A stretch of 64,000 bases of DNA, taken from contig JAUPFV010000005.1 in the NCBI GenBank assembly GCA_036936605.1, forward strand, positions 154,691,195 through 154,755,194, written 5' to 3'. Under the pieces are notes generated by a model. It searched no databases. It worked only from the letters and a program-made list of their open reading frames with translations, and was not told the DNA's origin. Position numbers and translations under genes: made by a program. Positions within the stretch are counted from its first letter, which is position 1. Every line of letters begins with the position of its first letter. The stretch comes from Limnanthes douglasii subsp. nivea (lineage: Eukaryota > Streptophyta > Magnoliopsida > Brassicales > Limnanthaceae). Shown here piece after piece: positions 53,798 through 64,000 of the stretch.

Positions 53798-56260
53798 GGG
53801 AGGCCCCAAGCCTTTTGACAACAGATGAGGAATGTGAACTACATCATTTTGCAGCATGGCAATATCTGCGGGTCGGGGTAAACCTTTTGTCGACCCTAAG
53901 GGAACAGCTATTGATCCTCCTACGAGAGAACCTAGACTTGTTTACATGGTGCTCGGGGGATGTCACGGGGGTACCAGAATCCTTCGAGATTCACAAGTTG
54001 ACTATCAACAGAAATGTCAGACCGATCGTTCAAAAGCGTCGGGCTTTTTCCCCCGAAAAGGCAGATGTAATTCTGCGGGAAGTTGAGAGAATGACCAGCG
54101 TCGGGCATATCAAGGAAGCAAAATACCCTTTATGGATCTCTAACCCCGTGCTAGTTAAAAAGAAAAGCGGGAAATGGAGGATGTGCGTGGACTTTACTGA
54201 TCTTAATCGGGCATGCCCGAAGGACCCTTTCCCAATGCCGAGGATCGACCAGCTGGTGGACTCGACGTCGGGTAACAAGCTACTCTCATTTATGGACGCC
54301 TATGCCGGTTACAATCAAATTAAGCTACACTCCGCGGATCAGGAGAATACTACGTTCATTACGGTTCGGGGACTATATTGCTACAAAGTGATGCCCTTCG
54401 GGCTGAAGAACGCTGGCGCGACATACCAAAGGCTAGTAAACATGACATTCGAAGGCCAGATCGGGAGAAACATGGAGGTTTACATCGATGACATGTTGGT
54501 CAAAAGCGGGACCGATGAAGCCCATCTCGCCGATCTCAGGGAAACCTTTGGTAACCTACGAGGGATCAACCTTAAGCTAAACCCGGAGAAATGTTCCTTC
54601 GGGGTCCGATCAGGGAAATTCTTGGGATTCTTCGTCAGTGAGAAAGGAATTGAAGCAGACCCTGTCCAACTGCGAGTCCTGGCCGACATGACTCCTCCCC
54701 GAAGTGTCAAAGAAGTCCAGATCCTGACCGGGCGTCTGGCCGCCCTAAACCGATTCATTTCTCGCTCATCTGATAAGTGCACTCCGTTTTTTCAGGTCTT
54801 ACGACAAACGAAAAATTTTGTGTGGACTCCCGAATGTAACGAGGCATTTTTAGGGATCAAAGAATACCTGTCATCCCCGAACCGTCTCACGAAGCCCACC
54901 ATGGGCGAGTCTCTCTTCCTTTACATCGCGGTCACAGACTATGCGGTCAGCGCAGCTCTAATCAGCGAATCAGGGCCGGCCCCAACAGCGGTGTATTTTG
55001 TGAGCAAAAGCTTGCTAGATGCAGAAACTCGGTACCTAAAATTAGAAAAAATGGCGTTGGCCCTAGTGACGGCAGCGCGGAAAATGCGCCCGTACTTCCA
55101 GGCTCACCCTATCGTCGTCCGCACGTCCTTCCCACTCAAGTATGTTTTCCAGCGACCAGATATGTCCGGGAGAATCTCCAAATGGTCGGTAGAACTAGGG
55201 GATTTTGATATCGTTTTTGAACCCCGTACACCTATCAAAGGCCAGGTCTTGGCCGATTTTTTAGTCGAGTTCCACTCGGAACGACCCGAGCAGGAGGAGC
55301 CTTCACAAGAAACGACGAAGGGCGAATGGACCGTCCGAACCGACGGTGGGGCGAATGTTAGTGGTTGTGGAGAGGGGATACAAATCGTGACTCCGTCGGG
55401 CGTGAGCATGCTCCAAGCCATCCGTTTTGGCTTTCATACTTTAAACAACGAAGCAGAATATGAAGCCGCTTTGGCGGGGTTACGGTTGGCGCAGGTGTGC
55501 GGGGCGAAACAAGTACGCCTCATAAGCGACTCCCAACTTTTGATAAACCAAGCCTCGGGGAATGCAGAGGCACGGAAGGAACATCTGGTACAATATCTGG
55601 CGGCACTAAGAGTTTTAGCTGCTTCTTTTGACAAAATCACCTATGAACATGTCCCACGAAATGAAAACACGACAGCGGATTCCTTGGCAACAATTTCCTG
55701 CTCTAACAACTATCCATGGGTGACAGAGCAAGAGAGCCCGTCCATCATCAGACGCCATGAATTGGATAACCGACCTGAAATTGCATGTCAGATCTCTTCA
55801 GTCGCGACCTCTGATTGGCGACGGGATATTATCTCTTTCCTCGCTGAGGGTCGGCTCCCCGACGACACCGCTGCGGCACGAAAATCACGTAACAAAGCAC
55901 GGGGCTACGTCCTTTTGGGGGATGTGCTATACAAGAAATCTTTTAGCCGACCTCTACTTCGATGTCTAGGATTCCATGAATCTCAAGTAATTGTGTCCGA
56001 ACTGCATGATGGTGAGGGCGCGGCCCACTGTGGGTACAAGGCTCTGACTAGGAGGATTTTTCTCGCGGGATTCTATTGGCCGACAGTAACGGCAGATGCG
56101 CGGCTCATAGTAAAAACCTGCGATACATGTCAACGGTTCGGGAACGCCATCAACTTACCTGCATCTCCCCTGGAATCCATATCCGAAGGGTTGCCTTTTG
56201 ACCGATGGGGAATCGACCTCGTCGGACCATTGCCAATGGCGTCAGGAGGGTATGTTCACA
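53752..56260 (+). CDS. Ty3/gypsy pol: RT, RNase H, integrase (truncated)
   Basis: In the same frame as gag-pro; the first ATG in this frame lies about 100 codons in (VERMTSVGH), so access probably requires readthrough of TAG 53749. RT: WISNPVLVKKKSGKWRMCVD, LLSFMDAYAGYNQIKLH, VMPFGLKNAGATYQRLVN and the catalytic YIDDMLVKS intact, then RSGKFLGFFVSEKGIEADP. Connector: FVSKSLLDAETRYLKLEKMA. RNase H from about 55320: WTVRTDGGANVSGCGEGIQI, NNEAEYEAALAGLRLAQ and VRLISDSQLLINQ, with catalytic D/E/D present. Integrase HHCC zinc module near 56000-56130 (ELHDGEGAAHCGYKA, VKTCDTCQR) and the start of the catalytic core DRWGIDLVGPLPMASGG. The remaining core acidic residues and C-terminal domain are lost at the junction near 56255. 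Confidence 0.9.
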
Positions 56261-56261
56261 T

Positions 56262-59200
56262 AACTTATAGATTAGAATCTCATCTCGTGTGTGTTACTTG
56301 ATAATCTTCTGAGATCCCTAATCAAGAATTCCTCAGTTATGATGAAGAGGCTAAGGGATAAAGGATCCCCCCTACCTAACACCGTAATTTGATTTATAAA
56401 AGCTCCTGAGTTCACCATTACAATAAAGTGAATCTCCTCCTCTGTAGGTACTAGCATAAACTTCTTGTTATCTTCATCAAAGATTAGATTATGTATAATG
56501 AGATCAATGTCTTTCTATATTTGTCTGGGTAGGCTGACTAGTAAAAATTTCTTTAAAGTGATCAACTGTAGCATTCCCTAAATTCTCTTATTCATGGAGC
56601 CATGTACCATCTAGTTTTTTCTTTAGTTTTCTTTCTTAACATAACTATGAAAATTAGTAGTTTTTTGTCCCCATTTTAAGCCATTTGGTGTGGTTTTTCT
56701 ACTCCCACAAGGAATTTTTTCTTGCTAAAAGATGAAGATGTAAGACTTTAGATTTAACAAGTTTGTCTTCGGTACTTTTAGGATTTTCATAAAAAAAATA
56801 TCCATAAAGTTAACATTATCTTCAGCTTGAATAATTTAGTCAAATAAATTTATAAACTCTTTCGAGTTCGAACTTTTTAACTTCTTTAACCTTTGTAGTT
56901 TATGCCAAAAGATATGTATAGGAGGACCATGTACCTTCTTATTCTAGTATTTAAAAGTTGGTTTGATGTTCTCTTTGTCCATTGATATGTTAATTCTCAA
57001 AAGGTTGTGGTTAGACCCAGTTCTCAAAAGTTATTTCACCTTTGTATTTATAAAGAAGTCTAACCAACCAGAATTATAAAGAATCCTATCTAATCATTTC
57101 CACTTCATGTTGTTAGTCGATATATATCTAGAACCAGAATACCTTGCATCATCCAGACCATGATCATGGATAACACTGTTAAATTCCTCCATATTTCTTA
57201 AGAATATGGTGGAGAAAGATAGATGTTACTCATAGTTTGATATAGATTTGAAGTCCCTCATAACTATTCATTCATGAGAATGAGCATACAGTTATCTTAA
57301 ACTATTCCAAAGTGTTGTCCTTTTGCATATACAATAGTAACAAACAATTTTTTTATCTAAGGAAATGTGTCTAACTTTCATATGGAGAAATTGTTCTTGA
57401 TTTTTAATTACAACCCCATAGAAATATCCATTCTAAAGAAACCATATTTTATTATTAGTGTTTGCAACACTAAAATAAAAATATAGTTGTTTTGTAGTCA
57501 TATTAAAGTGATCATTGTAGACCATCGGCTCCAGCAAGGCCATGAAATTAGACTTTTCAAGTTTTTAATTGATTTTAGTTTCCTCATGGTATCCTTGTTC
57601 CCAAGCCCTATTACATTCCAGAAAATAATGTTAATAGTCATTTGGAATAAGAAGTTAAGCATCCGCCAGACCTTTTAGATAATATTACTTTTGTTAAAAC
57701 AGGACCTTTGATAATCATGGCTCTAGATTTTTTTCATTTTCTTGCTCAAGACGTTTTAAAAGTATTTACCTAATTCTACTTTTCTAAGAGTGTGAGATAG
57801 TGGTAGAATTTTTATGAGTCTTTGAGAAGGGTAAATTCTAAAACTAGAGTTCAAGTCTCCTTGTGTTCAGAAAATATGATACATATGTTTATTTCTTGTG
57901 AGGCCTCTATTATATATGCATCTTTAACTCTAATTTATCAATTTATTTTACCTTTGTTGATATTAGATATTTTAAATTATTTATCCCCTATAATATTTCC
58001 TACTTTCTCAGAAGTATTCTTAGTCTTAAATGAATTAATATAAAAAACATTAACATTAGCAAGATTGTGTACAGATAGAGATTTGGGAGCTACATTATTT
58101 TGTTGAGTTGTTGCTTTGACCTTATTTGTTGTATTATCTGATTGACCTTCCATGATGATTATGGACTTTAATTTTAGGATCCAGACTTGATTTTGGTTTG
58201 TCATATCGTCATATTCTTCTCTCTTAGTTAATAACGTTTTGCAATTTAAATGACAATGTCCAAGATGATAGCAACTAAAATAATAAAGAGATAGTTCTTA
58301 ATAGATAATGTCTTCTCAATGCTCGCCTTTGTCTTTGAAACTTATTCAAACCTTCTTGATAAGATCCTTAGATATATATAATTCTAACAAGATTTTGTTG
58401 CAATTAAATCTAGCCCGATTGTTTGCACGAACCCATATCGTAAGAGGGTTACCAATAAATATAGTTATTGATCTAATGGTGTCCTAGTTGAACATAAATT
58501 CTATAAATTTTGGCAAGTTAATCCACACCGGAGTTATTGAAGGTTCTCTCAAAGGATTAAAGAATAGTCCCCATCTAAGTAATCTCGTAGTTTTAGGACC
58601 TATGGACCAACCATTTATTTCTAATAGTTTCTTCAGATCTTCTTGTAAATCAAACTTTATCAACATATGTCTTATATCACAGTGAGAGATAAAGACTTCT
58701 CATCCGAATTCAAAAGTATCCATGAACTTGTTGATTATGTCCATTTGGGATAAGCTTGATGAGAATTTCTCTAGGTAAGTGTATTTAGAACTTTGTTGGA
58801 GCTTTTTTTTGTCCGGAACAGAGAACTACATATGCATATGACTATCTTTATTAGTAATTTTAACATTTTCATGTTCAACTTCTCTTAATTTTTTCTTTGT
58901 AATCTCAACATGCAGAATTGGTTTTGATCTTCCCGTTTGTATATGTGTATCTTGCTGGGTTCAGTTTGTTTTAGGAAGTACTGATCATATGTTGGATTTG
59001 TTCTCGCGTTGGTGATTATTGGTGGATTGTGAAGTTATTGATATTTGCCATACTAATTTGTGATTACTATACCAGTTTATACAAGGAGTTCCAATTCCTG
59101 GTCGAAGTGTTTTGATTTCTGTCATTGATTGGATTTTAAAAGAACCTATGTTTTGTGTACGAGGGACATCATTCCTCAATGGAGCAATTTTAGTCGATTT

Positions 59201-59335
59201 GGAGAAAAATGATGAAAACTTTGATGAGCAATTAGGTGAAGAGGAGTCACCTTCATCCATATTATTTTTTGGTGAAGAATCACAAGCAGTTAGTCACTGT
59301 GAAGAGGCCAAAACTGAACCTGAAAGATAAAGAAG
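56262..59335 (-). pseudogene. LINE (L1-type), ORF1 to RT, minus strand, 3' part missing
   Basis: Leftward from about 59335: an N-terminal segment with Ser/Asn-rich text (59260-58985), ORF1 with DUF4283-like LIKFDLQEDLKKLLEINGWS at about 58640, and a zinc-knuckle remnant near 58250 (LYYFSCYHLGHCHLNCKT). Then the endonuclease begins at about 57640 (NIIFWNVIGLGNKDTMRKLK) with VTIVYAKGQH at about 57330, and a linker QMA*NGDKKLLIF near 56680. RT is reached at 56457-56272 (TEEEIHFIVMVNSGAFINQI, then GRGDPLSLSLFIITEEFLIR), where blocks appear fused by an internal deletion. It stops at the Gypsy integrase junction. Heavy frameshifting; same family as the LINEs at 13-21 and 32-39 kb. Confidence 0.7.
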
Positions 59336-59514
59336 AACCGTAATATTAGAGAAACAAATCCTTTTCATATATATATATATATATCTTAAAATTATATAAA
59401 TATAAATCAAACAAAATAATTAAACACATTTAAAACAATCAATTAAACATATTTAAAACAATCGATTAAACAAATAAATTAAACAAGTTCAAATAAATCT
59501 AACAAATAAATTTA
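59336..59514. repeat. Low-complexity AT-rich tract with (AT)n and AATTAAACA-type units
   Basis: (AT)n at 59368-59385, then degenerate repeats of CAAACAAATTAAACA-like text that continue on both sides of the SINE. Confidence 0.6.
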
Positions 59515-59712
59515 GCCCCCAAGCGGTAGCCGAGTTGGTTGAGTAAGACATGCTTGTGACCAAAGGTCATGAGTTCTAATCCCTCTACATACGCTTTCTC
59601 GGCTAAGCTTGTCACCTTGTGTGGTTTATCTTTTCGCGTTGGTTTGCAAACTATCAACTCATACTGAGGGCGCATTGCACTCTGAGTAGCGGTTGCGGGT
59701 TCAACTAAACAA
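59515..59712 (+). mobile_element. tRNA-derived SINE
   Basis: Embedded in AT-rich low-complexity sequence is a ~200-bp block of ordinary composition beginning GCCCCCAAGCGGTAGCCGAG. It has an internal pol III promoter: A box TAGCCGAGTTGG at 59527-59538 and B box AGTTCTAATCC at 59572-59582 (consensus GTTCRANNC), 33 bp apart as in tRNAs. The tRNA-unrelated body (TTTCTCGGCTAAGCTTGTCA to GGTTGCGGGTTCAACTAAAC) follows. The head does not fold as a functional tRNA with matched acceptor ends. Target duplications were not resolvable in the repetitive flank. Confidence 0.65.
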
Positions 59713-60984
59713 ACATTTCAATTTAAAAAATAAAACAAATAAATTCAACTAATTCAAACAAATCAATTTAAAAAATTCAAACAATTGAATAAATTTAATT
59801 GATTTAAAAAAACAAATCAAATAAATATTTTAAACAAATCAACTAAACAATTTAAACAAGCTAATTAAACAATTTCAAGTCAATTCAAACAAATCAATTA
59901 AATAAATTCAAGGTCAACTAAAAACAATTAAATACATTCAAACAAAATTAATTATTATTATTTTTAAAACAAATCAATTTATATCGTTTAAAGTATTTGG
60001 TACATTTTCTAATTAAATAAGATCTTTATCATTAAAATAAATTCTTTTTTATATTTTTGAGTGGTCCATGGCATACATGGATATGCCTAGATCGGCTCTT
60101 AACCGCAAATCCGCAAATAACAAAAGAAAATGTATAAGATTTTTAATTTACAATAAGTAAAAATTACAGTATATATATATATATAACAAAACAATTGATT
60201 AATTGGCAATAATAAACTTTATTATTATATTTTGATTATTTATTATGGTTTGATTATTATTATTATTATGGTTTGATTAAGCTTGATCAAAGATTGGAGA
60301 GTAGTGTTTCTAGAGTTATTTTTTAAAGATTTTGTAAGATTATCATTTGAGAGATGCTTTGAGAGATGAATGAGCTTGTACTTTATTTATAGAAAAACAA
60401 TCTTGAATTTATTTTGTTAGCCAAATCAGATATCTGATTCGTACGAATTTTGCGTGAATATGGTTGTTCTCCGTACGCATGGTGCACGGTTTTACCTCGT
60501 CAACAGTGGCAGCCCCAAAAAAATTCAGTTTAGCAAAACCAAAGATATATAAGTATCCTAAACTATAAAACTAACTAGAGATTAAAAGAAAAATAACTAC
60601 AAATACATAAAAATTTGATTTTTGCAAACATAATTTTCAAACTTAAATATCACTAGAAATACATATCAAAATTGAATATATATATATACCATAACTAACT
60701 ACCTTAACAACGTTGTAGATTCGTATTTTTAAAAATTTAAAGTTTTTAAGTGGTATATCAATGATAAAATTGTAAGTATTGGGGTCTTGATATTAAAAAA
60801 TTAGGTCTTGATCCACCAAAGAGGGATCTTGATATAGCCTATTTGTTATCACATGATTTTGATATTAAAATATTATAGTTTTCAAAATAATTTTAGCAAA
60901 AAAAATGTTACTTAAATATTTTCTTAATAAAAAAAATATATTAAAGGAAAATCTTAGATTTATAGATTTTATATCATTTAATTT
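59713..60984. other. AT-rich low-complexity region, no gene recognised
   Basis: 59713-60000 is a degenerate array of AAACAAATCAATTAAA-like units. 60260-60540 has less biased sequence (TCGTACGAATTTTGCGTGAA, CCGTACGCATGGTGCACGG) that may be an LTR or MITE fragment, but no termini were found. Confidence 0.45.
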
Positions 60985-63174
60985 GAAAAGTAAAATTAGT
61001 TGATAAGAAACAATATTACAAATAATCAATTCTCCTTAATTATCAATGGTGTTACCAAATGGTTTTTTAAGTCTGATCAGGGTCTAAGACAGGGGAGTCC
61101 CTTATCCCCTAGTCTTTTCATGTTGGCTGAGAAGTTTTTGATAAGGGGACTAAAGAAACTCAATAAGAACACAAGCTCTATCAGATACAAAACAAGAGGG
61201 AGTCAAGTCATACCATGATTGGCATTTTATAATGATTCATCATATTCTGCAATGGTTCAGTTGATTCTATCTCCAAAGTATCTGAATTTCTTGTCCATTA
61301 CCAGAGCATCTCAGGTCAGCTGATAAAGAAAGAAAAATCAAAATTGATAACAGTTGGAAACACGACAAATCACAAAATCAACATGGTTGAGAGAATACCT
61401 GGAATAAAGCATAGTTCTATGTCTTTCAAGTATTTGGGAATAATAATGAGTAACAAAAGCAGACTCAATCATTTTGATATTCTAGTTTCAAATATCATAG
61501 ACAGGATTATTGAATGGGATGGAAATACATTATCCTTTAGTAGTAGACTGGTACTAATTCAATCAGATCTATCATCTCATCCTCTTTATTACATCCAGAA
61601 TACACGTTTTCCAAAATCTATAATAAGGAGGATTAAAATCCTATATAACGAATTTCTATGGGGTAATAAGATTGAAATAAAAGCTGTCAATTAGTCTTCA
61701 TGGAGTAAGATATGCAAGCCTTATGCTGAGGGATGAATCAATTTCAAAAAGTTGGATTATCTTCACGACACATACTCATACAAGTTGCGGTTTAATCTTA
61801 GAACTAACAAGTATCTTTGGGCAAGGCTAATGATCTCCACTTACTGCAAAGGGCACCATCCTATTGCTGCTCCTATACCTAAAAAGAAGTTTAGAATCTG
61901 GGCTAGAATATCTTAAATAAGGGACAATGCTGAGAGGTACATCTTCTGGATACCATGGCATAGAGAGTCTGGCTTCACGGATGGTGTACTGAAAATCCAT
62001 TTATCTACTTCAATACACATGACAACAGAAGTTGGTATGTGAGCATTAAGCTTAACGATTTCTAGGTCCATAGCAGGTAGGATACTAAAAAACCGAATAT
62101 ATCTGTCTTGGAACCAAACTAAACAATAATCCTGATAGAATCAAGTGGGCTATATCTATTGATGGATCATTAAACACAAAACTAACTTGGAATACAATAA
62201 GGAAAAAAGGAATGAATCAAACCTTTTCAGGAAAAGCTAGAATCCATTAACTCCAAAGAAATGCTCATTTTTTCTTTGGAGAGCTTTAATGAACTAGTTT
62301 CCCTCTGAGAAGAATCTTCAACGAAGAAATTTCCAGCTAGCTTCAAAGTGCCAGTTCTTCCACAATGAAGAGACCTCTAAACATGTTATGCTCTACTGTA
62401 AACAGGCTTGGACAGTGTGTAATCATTTCAGCACCATCTTGGAAATATATATCACCAGAACTATGACTCTTCCCCATCTCATTCGCCTCTGGTACTGGTC
62501 TTCAACAAAAGCTTGCAGTATTAGAACAATTCTCCCTGCAATCATCGCGTGGACAATCTGGAAAGCAAGAAACTCCAATGCAAACCTTCTAAAGAGACGG
62601 CATTGGGGCAAGGATGTCAGAATTGCTAATAAATTTGGATGCTATCACACCTGAATGATAGTCCGAATTTCACTTAAATGAACTTCACCAAAGCTTAATC
62701 GTTTTAAGTTGAATAGTGACGGGGCTTCCTTGTCTTCTGGATAAGCTAAAGGATGGGGTGTTGTAAGGAATCACGATGGAACTATCCTTCAAGGTTTTGG
62801 CATATTGTATGGGAAGAACTCTGCTATTGTAGCATAAACCATAGAACTCGTGGATGGTCTAGCAATGTGCAGAGCCTTAAACTTAACAAATCTCGACGTT
62901 GAGGTCGATTCTACCATTTGGGTTGATCTAATTGGTGGAGGCAAGTCGATTTGGTATTTAGATCCTCTTATAAGCTATTGGAGAAAGCTTATAACCTCTT
63001 CCATGTCAATAAAGCACGTCTTCAGATAGCAGAATAAGGCCGCAGATTGGGTCGCAAAGAGCACTCTTCAACTGAGGGAAAACCTAGATTTTAATCATTC
63101 TTCAACCCCAAACCAGTTGCGAGCCATTGTCTTCCTTGAAAGCATTGGGCTTGGTTACATAAGAAATGTCTATT
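60985..63174 (+). pseudogene. LINE (L1-type) ORF2, RT to RNase H, 5'-truncated
   Basis: The copy starts inside RT (FSLIINGVTKWFFKSDQGLR, then QGSPLSPSLFMLAEKFLIRG). The catalytic box near 61220 reads LAFYNDSSYSA, so the FADD motif is mutated. 61344-61690: INMVERIPGIKHSSMSFKYL, then NTLSFSSRLVLIQSD (connection). zf-RVT remnant near 62340-62400 (CQFFHNEETSKHVMLYC) and LPAIIAWTIWKARNSNANLL at about 62540. RNase H 62705-63170: a LNSDGASLSSG-like start, AKGWGVVRNHDGTILQGFGI, DGLAMCRALNLTNLDVEVDS, AADWVAKSTLQL, and the C-terminus AIVFLESIGLGYIRNVY with TGA after 63174. Several stops and frameshifts. It is the same family as the other LINEs (compare AILILEALGLGYITS at 38900). Confidence 0.8.
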
Positions 63175-63475
63175 GATTCTCAAATTGGAAGAAAATTTTG
63201 TTTTGAAAAACTTTGGAAACTTATCAGAAGGATGTCTAGTTTTCGGAGAAGATGATCGGAGAAGATTTGATGGAAGCTTCACCAGTGTTCAACTTGGTTG
63301 AAGAGGGAATTTGAAACTTTTCATTTTCATTCTTTAGTTTTGTGTAATCTAGTATTAAGCCCTTGTATTGTTTTTTTTAAGTTCCATTTTCATGTTCTTT
63401 AATCCAAGAGAATGGGCATATAAAATTTGTGGATTTTGCGTTTGTTTTTTCGTTAGGAAAGTATTTCTAATTTAC
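63175..63475 (+). other. Probable LINE 3' UTR
   Basis: T-rich sequence following the RNase H stop (TTTAGTTTTGTGTAATCTAG, TATAAAATTTGTGGATTTTG) before composition falls to extreme AT richness. No poly(A) tail or target duplication could be set. Confidence 0.4.
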
Positions 63476-64000
63476 AAAAATTATATAAATTTAAGTTCTA
63501 AATAATAATAAAAATATAAATTTAATATTTTGTAAGAGAATATGTATTAAAAAAATAGTGTAAGTTGAATTAATTTTAAGATAAAATATTTATTAAATGT
63601 ATATTTCATTAATCAAGAAATTGAAAACATAAAAAAAGTTATAATTTTAAATTATTATAGATATATTTTTATAAATAATATGAATATATGAATAAATTTT
63701 TTAAAATAGAATTAAAAATATATATTATGTTTATCTAGATTGGATAAAATACGGCATTTAATATTTAATAAAATTATATTAACTTTATACTATATTTAAA
63801 TTATAATATATTATTTATTTAATAATTAGTTTATAAAATAGTATTTTTCTATTATTAAATATAATACAATATTGATTAGCATAAGCTGCATAACCTATGT
63901 TATATTAATCTTAGCAGGATAGGTGTGTAACAGTGCGTGGTTTTATCGTGTGCGATCTTCAACAATTTTTTTTTATAGTTTAATGATTTCAAATCCCGTT
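63476..64000. other. Very AT-rich sequence, no gene recognised
   Basis: Mostly A/T homopolymer-like text to the end of the window, with slightly more balanced sequence from 63880. Nothing identifiable. Confidence 0.5.

Larger units (their letters stand above)
50806..56260 (+). mobile_element. Ty3/gypsy element with 5' LTR, PBS, gag-pro and pol, 3' end missing
   Basis: A 5' LTR (about 50806-51133) with TATA box is followed by PBS TTGGCGCCGTCTGTGGGAA and one reading frame running from 51205 to about 56250 with only two stops, TAG at 52915 and TAG at 53749. The domain order gag, protease, RT, RNase H, integrase is that of Ty3/gypsy. Coding sequence is GC-richer than the surroundings and largely intact, so this is among the youngest elements in the window. 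It ends abruptly inside the integrase core, where a minus-strand LINE begins; no 3' LTR is present. PBS form, CxxH-type knuckle and DTGSS protease resemble the Tat/Athila side of plant Gypsy. Confidence 0.9.

Noticed and set aside
54030..54280. Several minus-strand ORFs within pol as independent genes
   Set aside because: All are shadows of the plus-strand RT frame, which carries every expected RT motif.
59515..59590. Functional tRNA gene
   Set aside because: A and B boxes are present, but I could not form matched acceptor and anticodon stems with a credible anticodon, and the homology continues into a SINE-like body.
60260..60540. Possible LTR or MITE at the less AT-rich patch
   Set aside because: No terminal repeats, target duplication, PBS or PPT could be recognised.

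Overview
The window looks like transposon-packed nuclear DNA of a flowering plant. It is AT-rich with GC-rich islands, has plant-type telo boxes (AAACCCTAAACCC), and is filled with plant lineages of transposable elements: L1-type LINEs carrying an RNase H domain, Ty3/gypsy elements with a PBS of the form TTGGCGCCGTCTGTGGGAA, Ty1/copia elements with a TGGTATCAGAGC PBS, a MULE, hAT remnants, MITEs, a TRIM and a tRNA-derived SINE. No intact host gene was found. The only host-gene homology is a truncated 60S ribosomal protein L28 copy. I cannot assign a species.

Layout: 0-1.8 kb, decayed hAT (DUF4371-type) transposase; 2-2.8 kb, MITE-like debris; 3.3-4.9 kb, 3' half of a LINE (+). 5.7-12.7 kb: a MULE with terminal inverted repeats and near-perfect 9-bp target duplications. 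It holds a FAR1/MULE transposase with SWIM finger and an OTU-type peptidase (-), a plant mobile domain (PMD) gene and a hypothetical gene (+), and two subterminal clusters of palindromic CCGGCGG motifs. 13-21.2 kb: a LINE (-), split by a 2.8-kb block holding an L28 fragment with telo-box repeats, a 508-bp MULE-type MITE and a 747-bp hAT-type MITE. 21.8-25.3 kb: decayed Copia (-). 25.5-28 kb: decayed BED/hAT transposase (+) with an inserted block containing direct repeats. 28-32 kb: AT-rich, non-coding.

32-39.5 kb: a fairly complete LINE (+) interrupted just before its RT catalytic motif by a young, internally deleted Copia element with 198-bp LTRs (one mismatch) and perfect 5-bp target duplications. 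39.5-41.5 kb: AT-rich with a ~308-bp tandem duplication. 41.5-42.3 kb: TRIM. 42.4-47.3 kb: two Gypsy remnants in opposite orientation. 48-50.8 kb: Copia remnant (-). 50.8-56.3 kb: a well-preserved Ty3/gypsy element (5' LTR, PBS, gag-pro, pol), cut off inside integrase and abutting a LINE (-) that runs to 59.3 kb. 59.5 kb: SINE. 61-63.4 kb: LINE (+).

The most interesting signal is in the well-preserved Gypsy element. gag, pro and pol share one reading frame, and the pro/pol boundary is a UAG followed by CAAUUA, the tobamovirus-type CARYYA readthrough context. A GC-rich stem can form starting 8 nt downstream. The older inverted copy of the same lineage at 43.4-47 kb has UAG CAAUCA at the homologous place, so the motif appears conserved. 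This points to pol expression by stop-codon readthrough.
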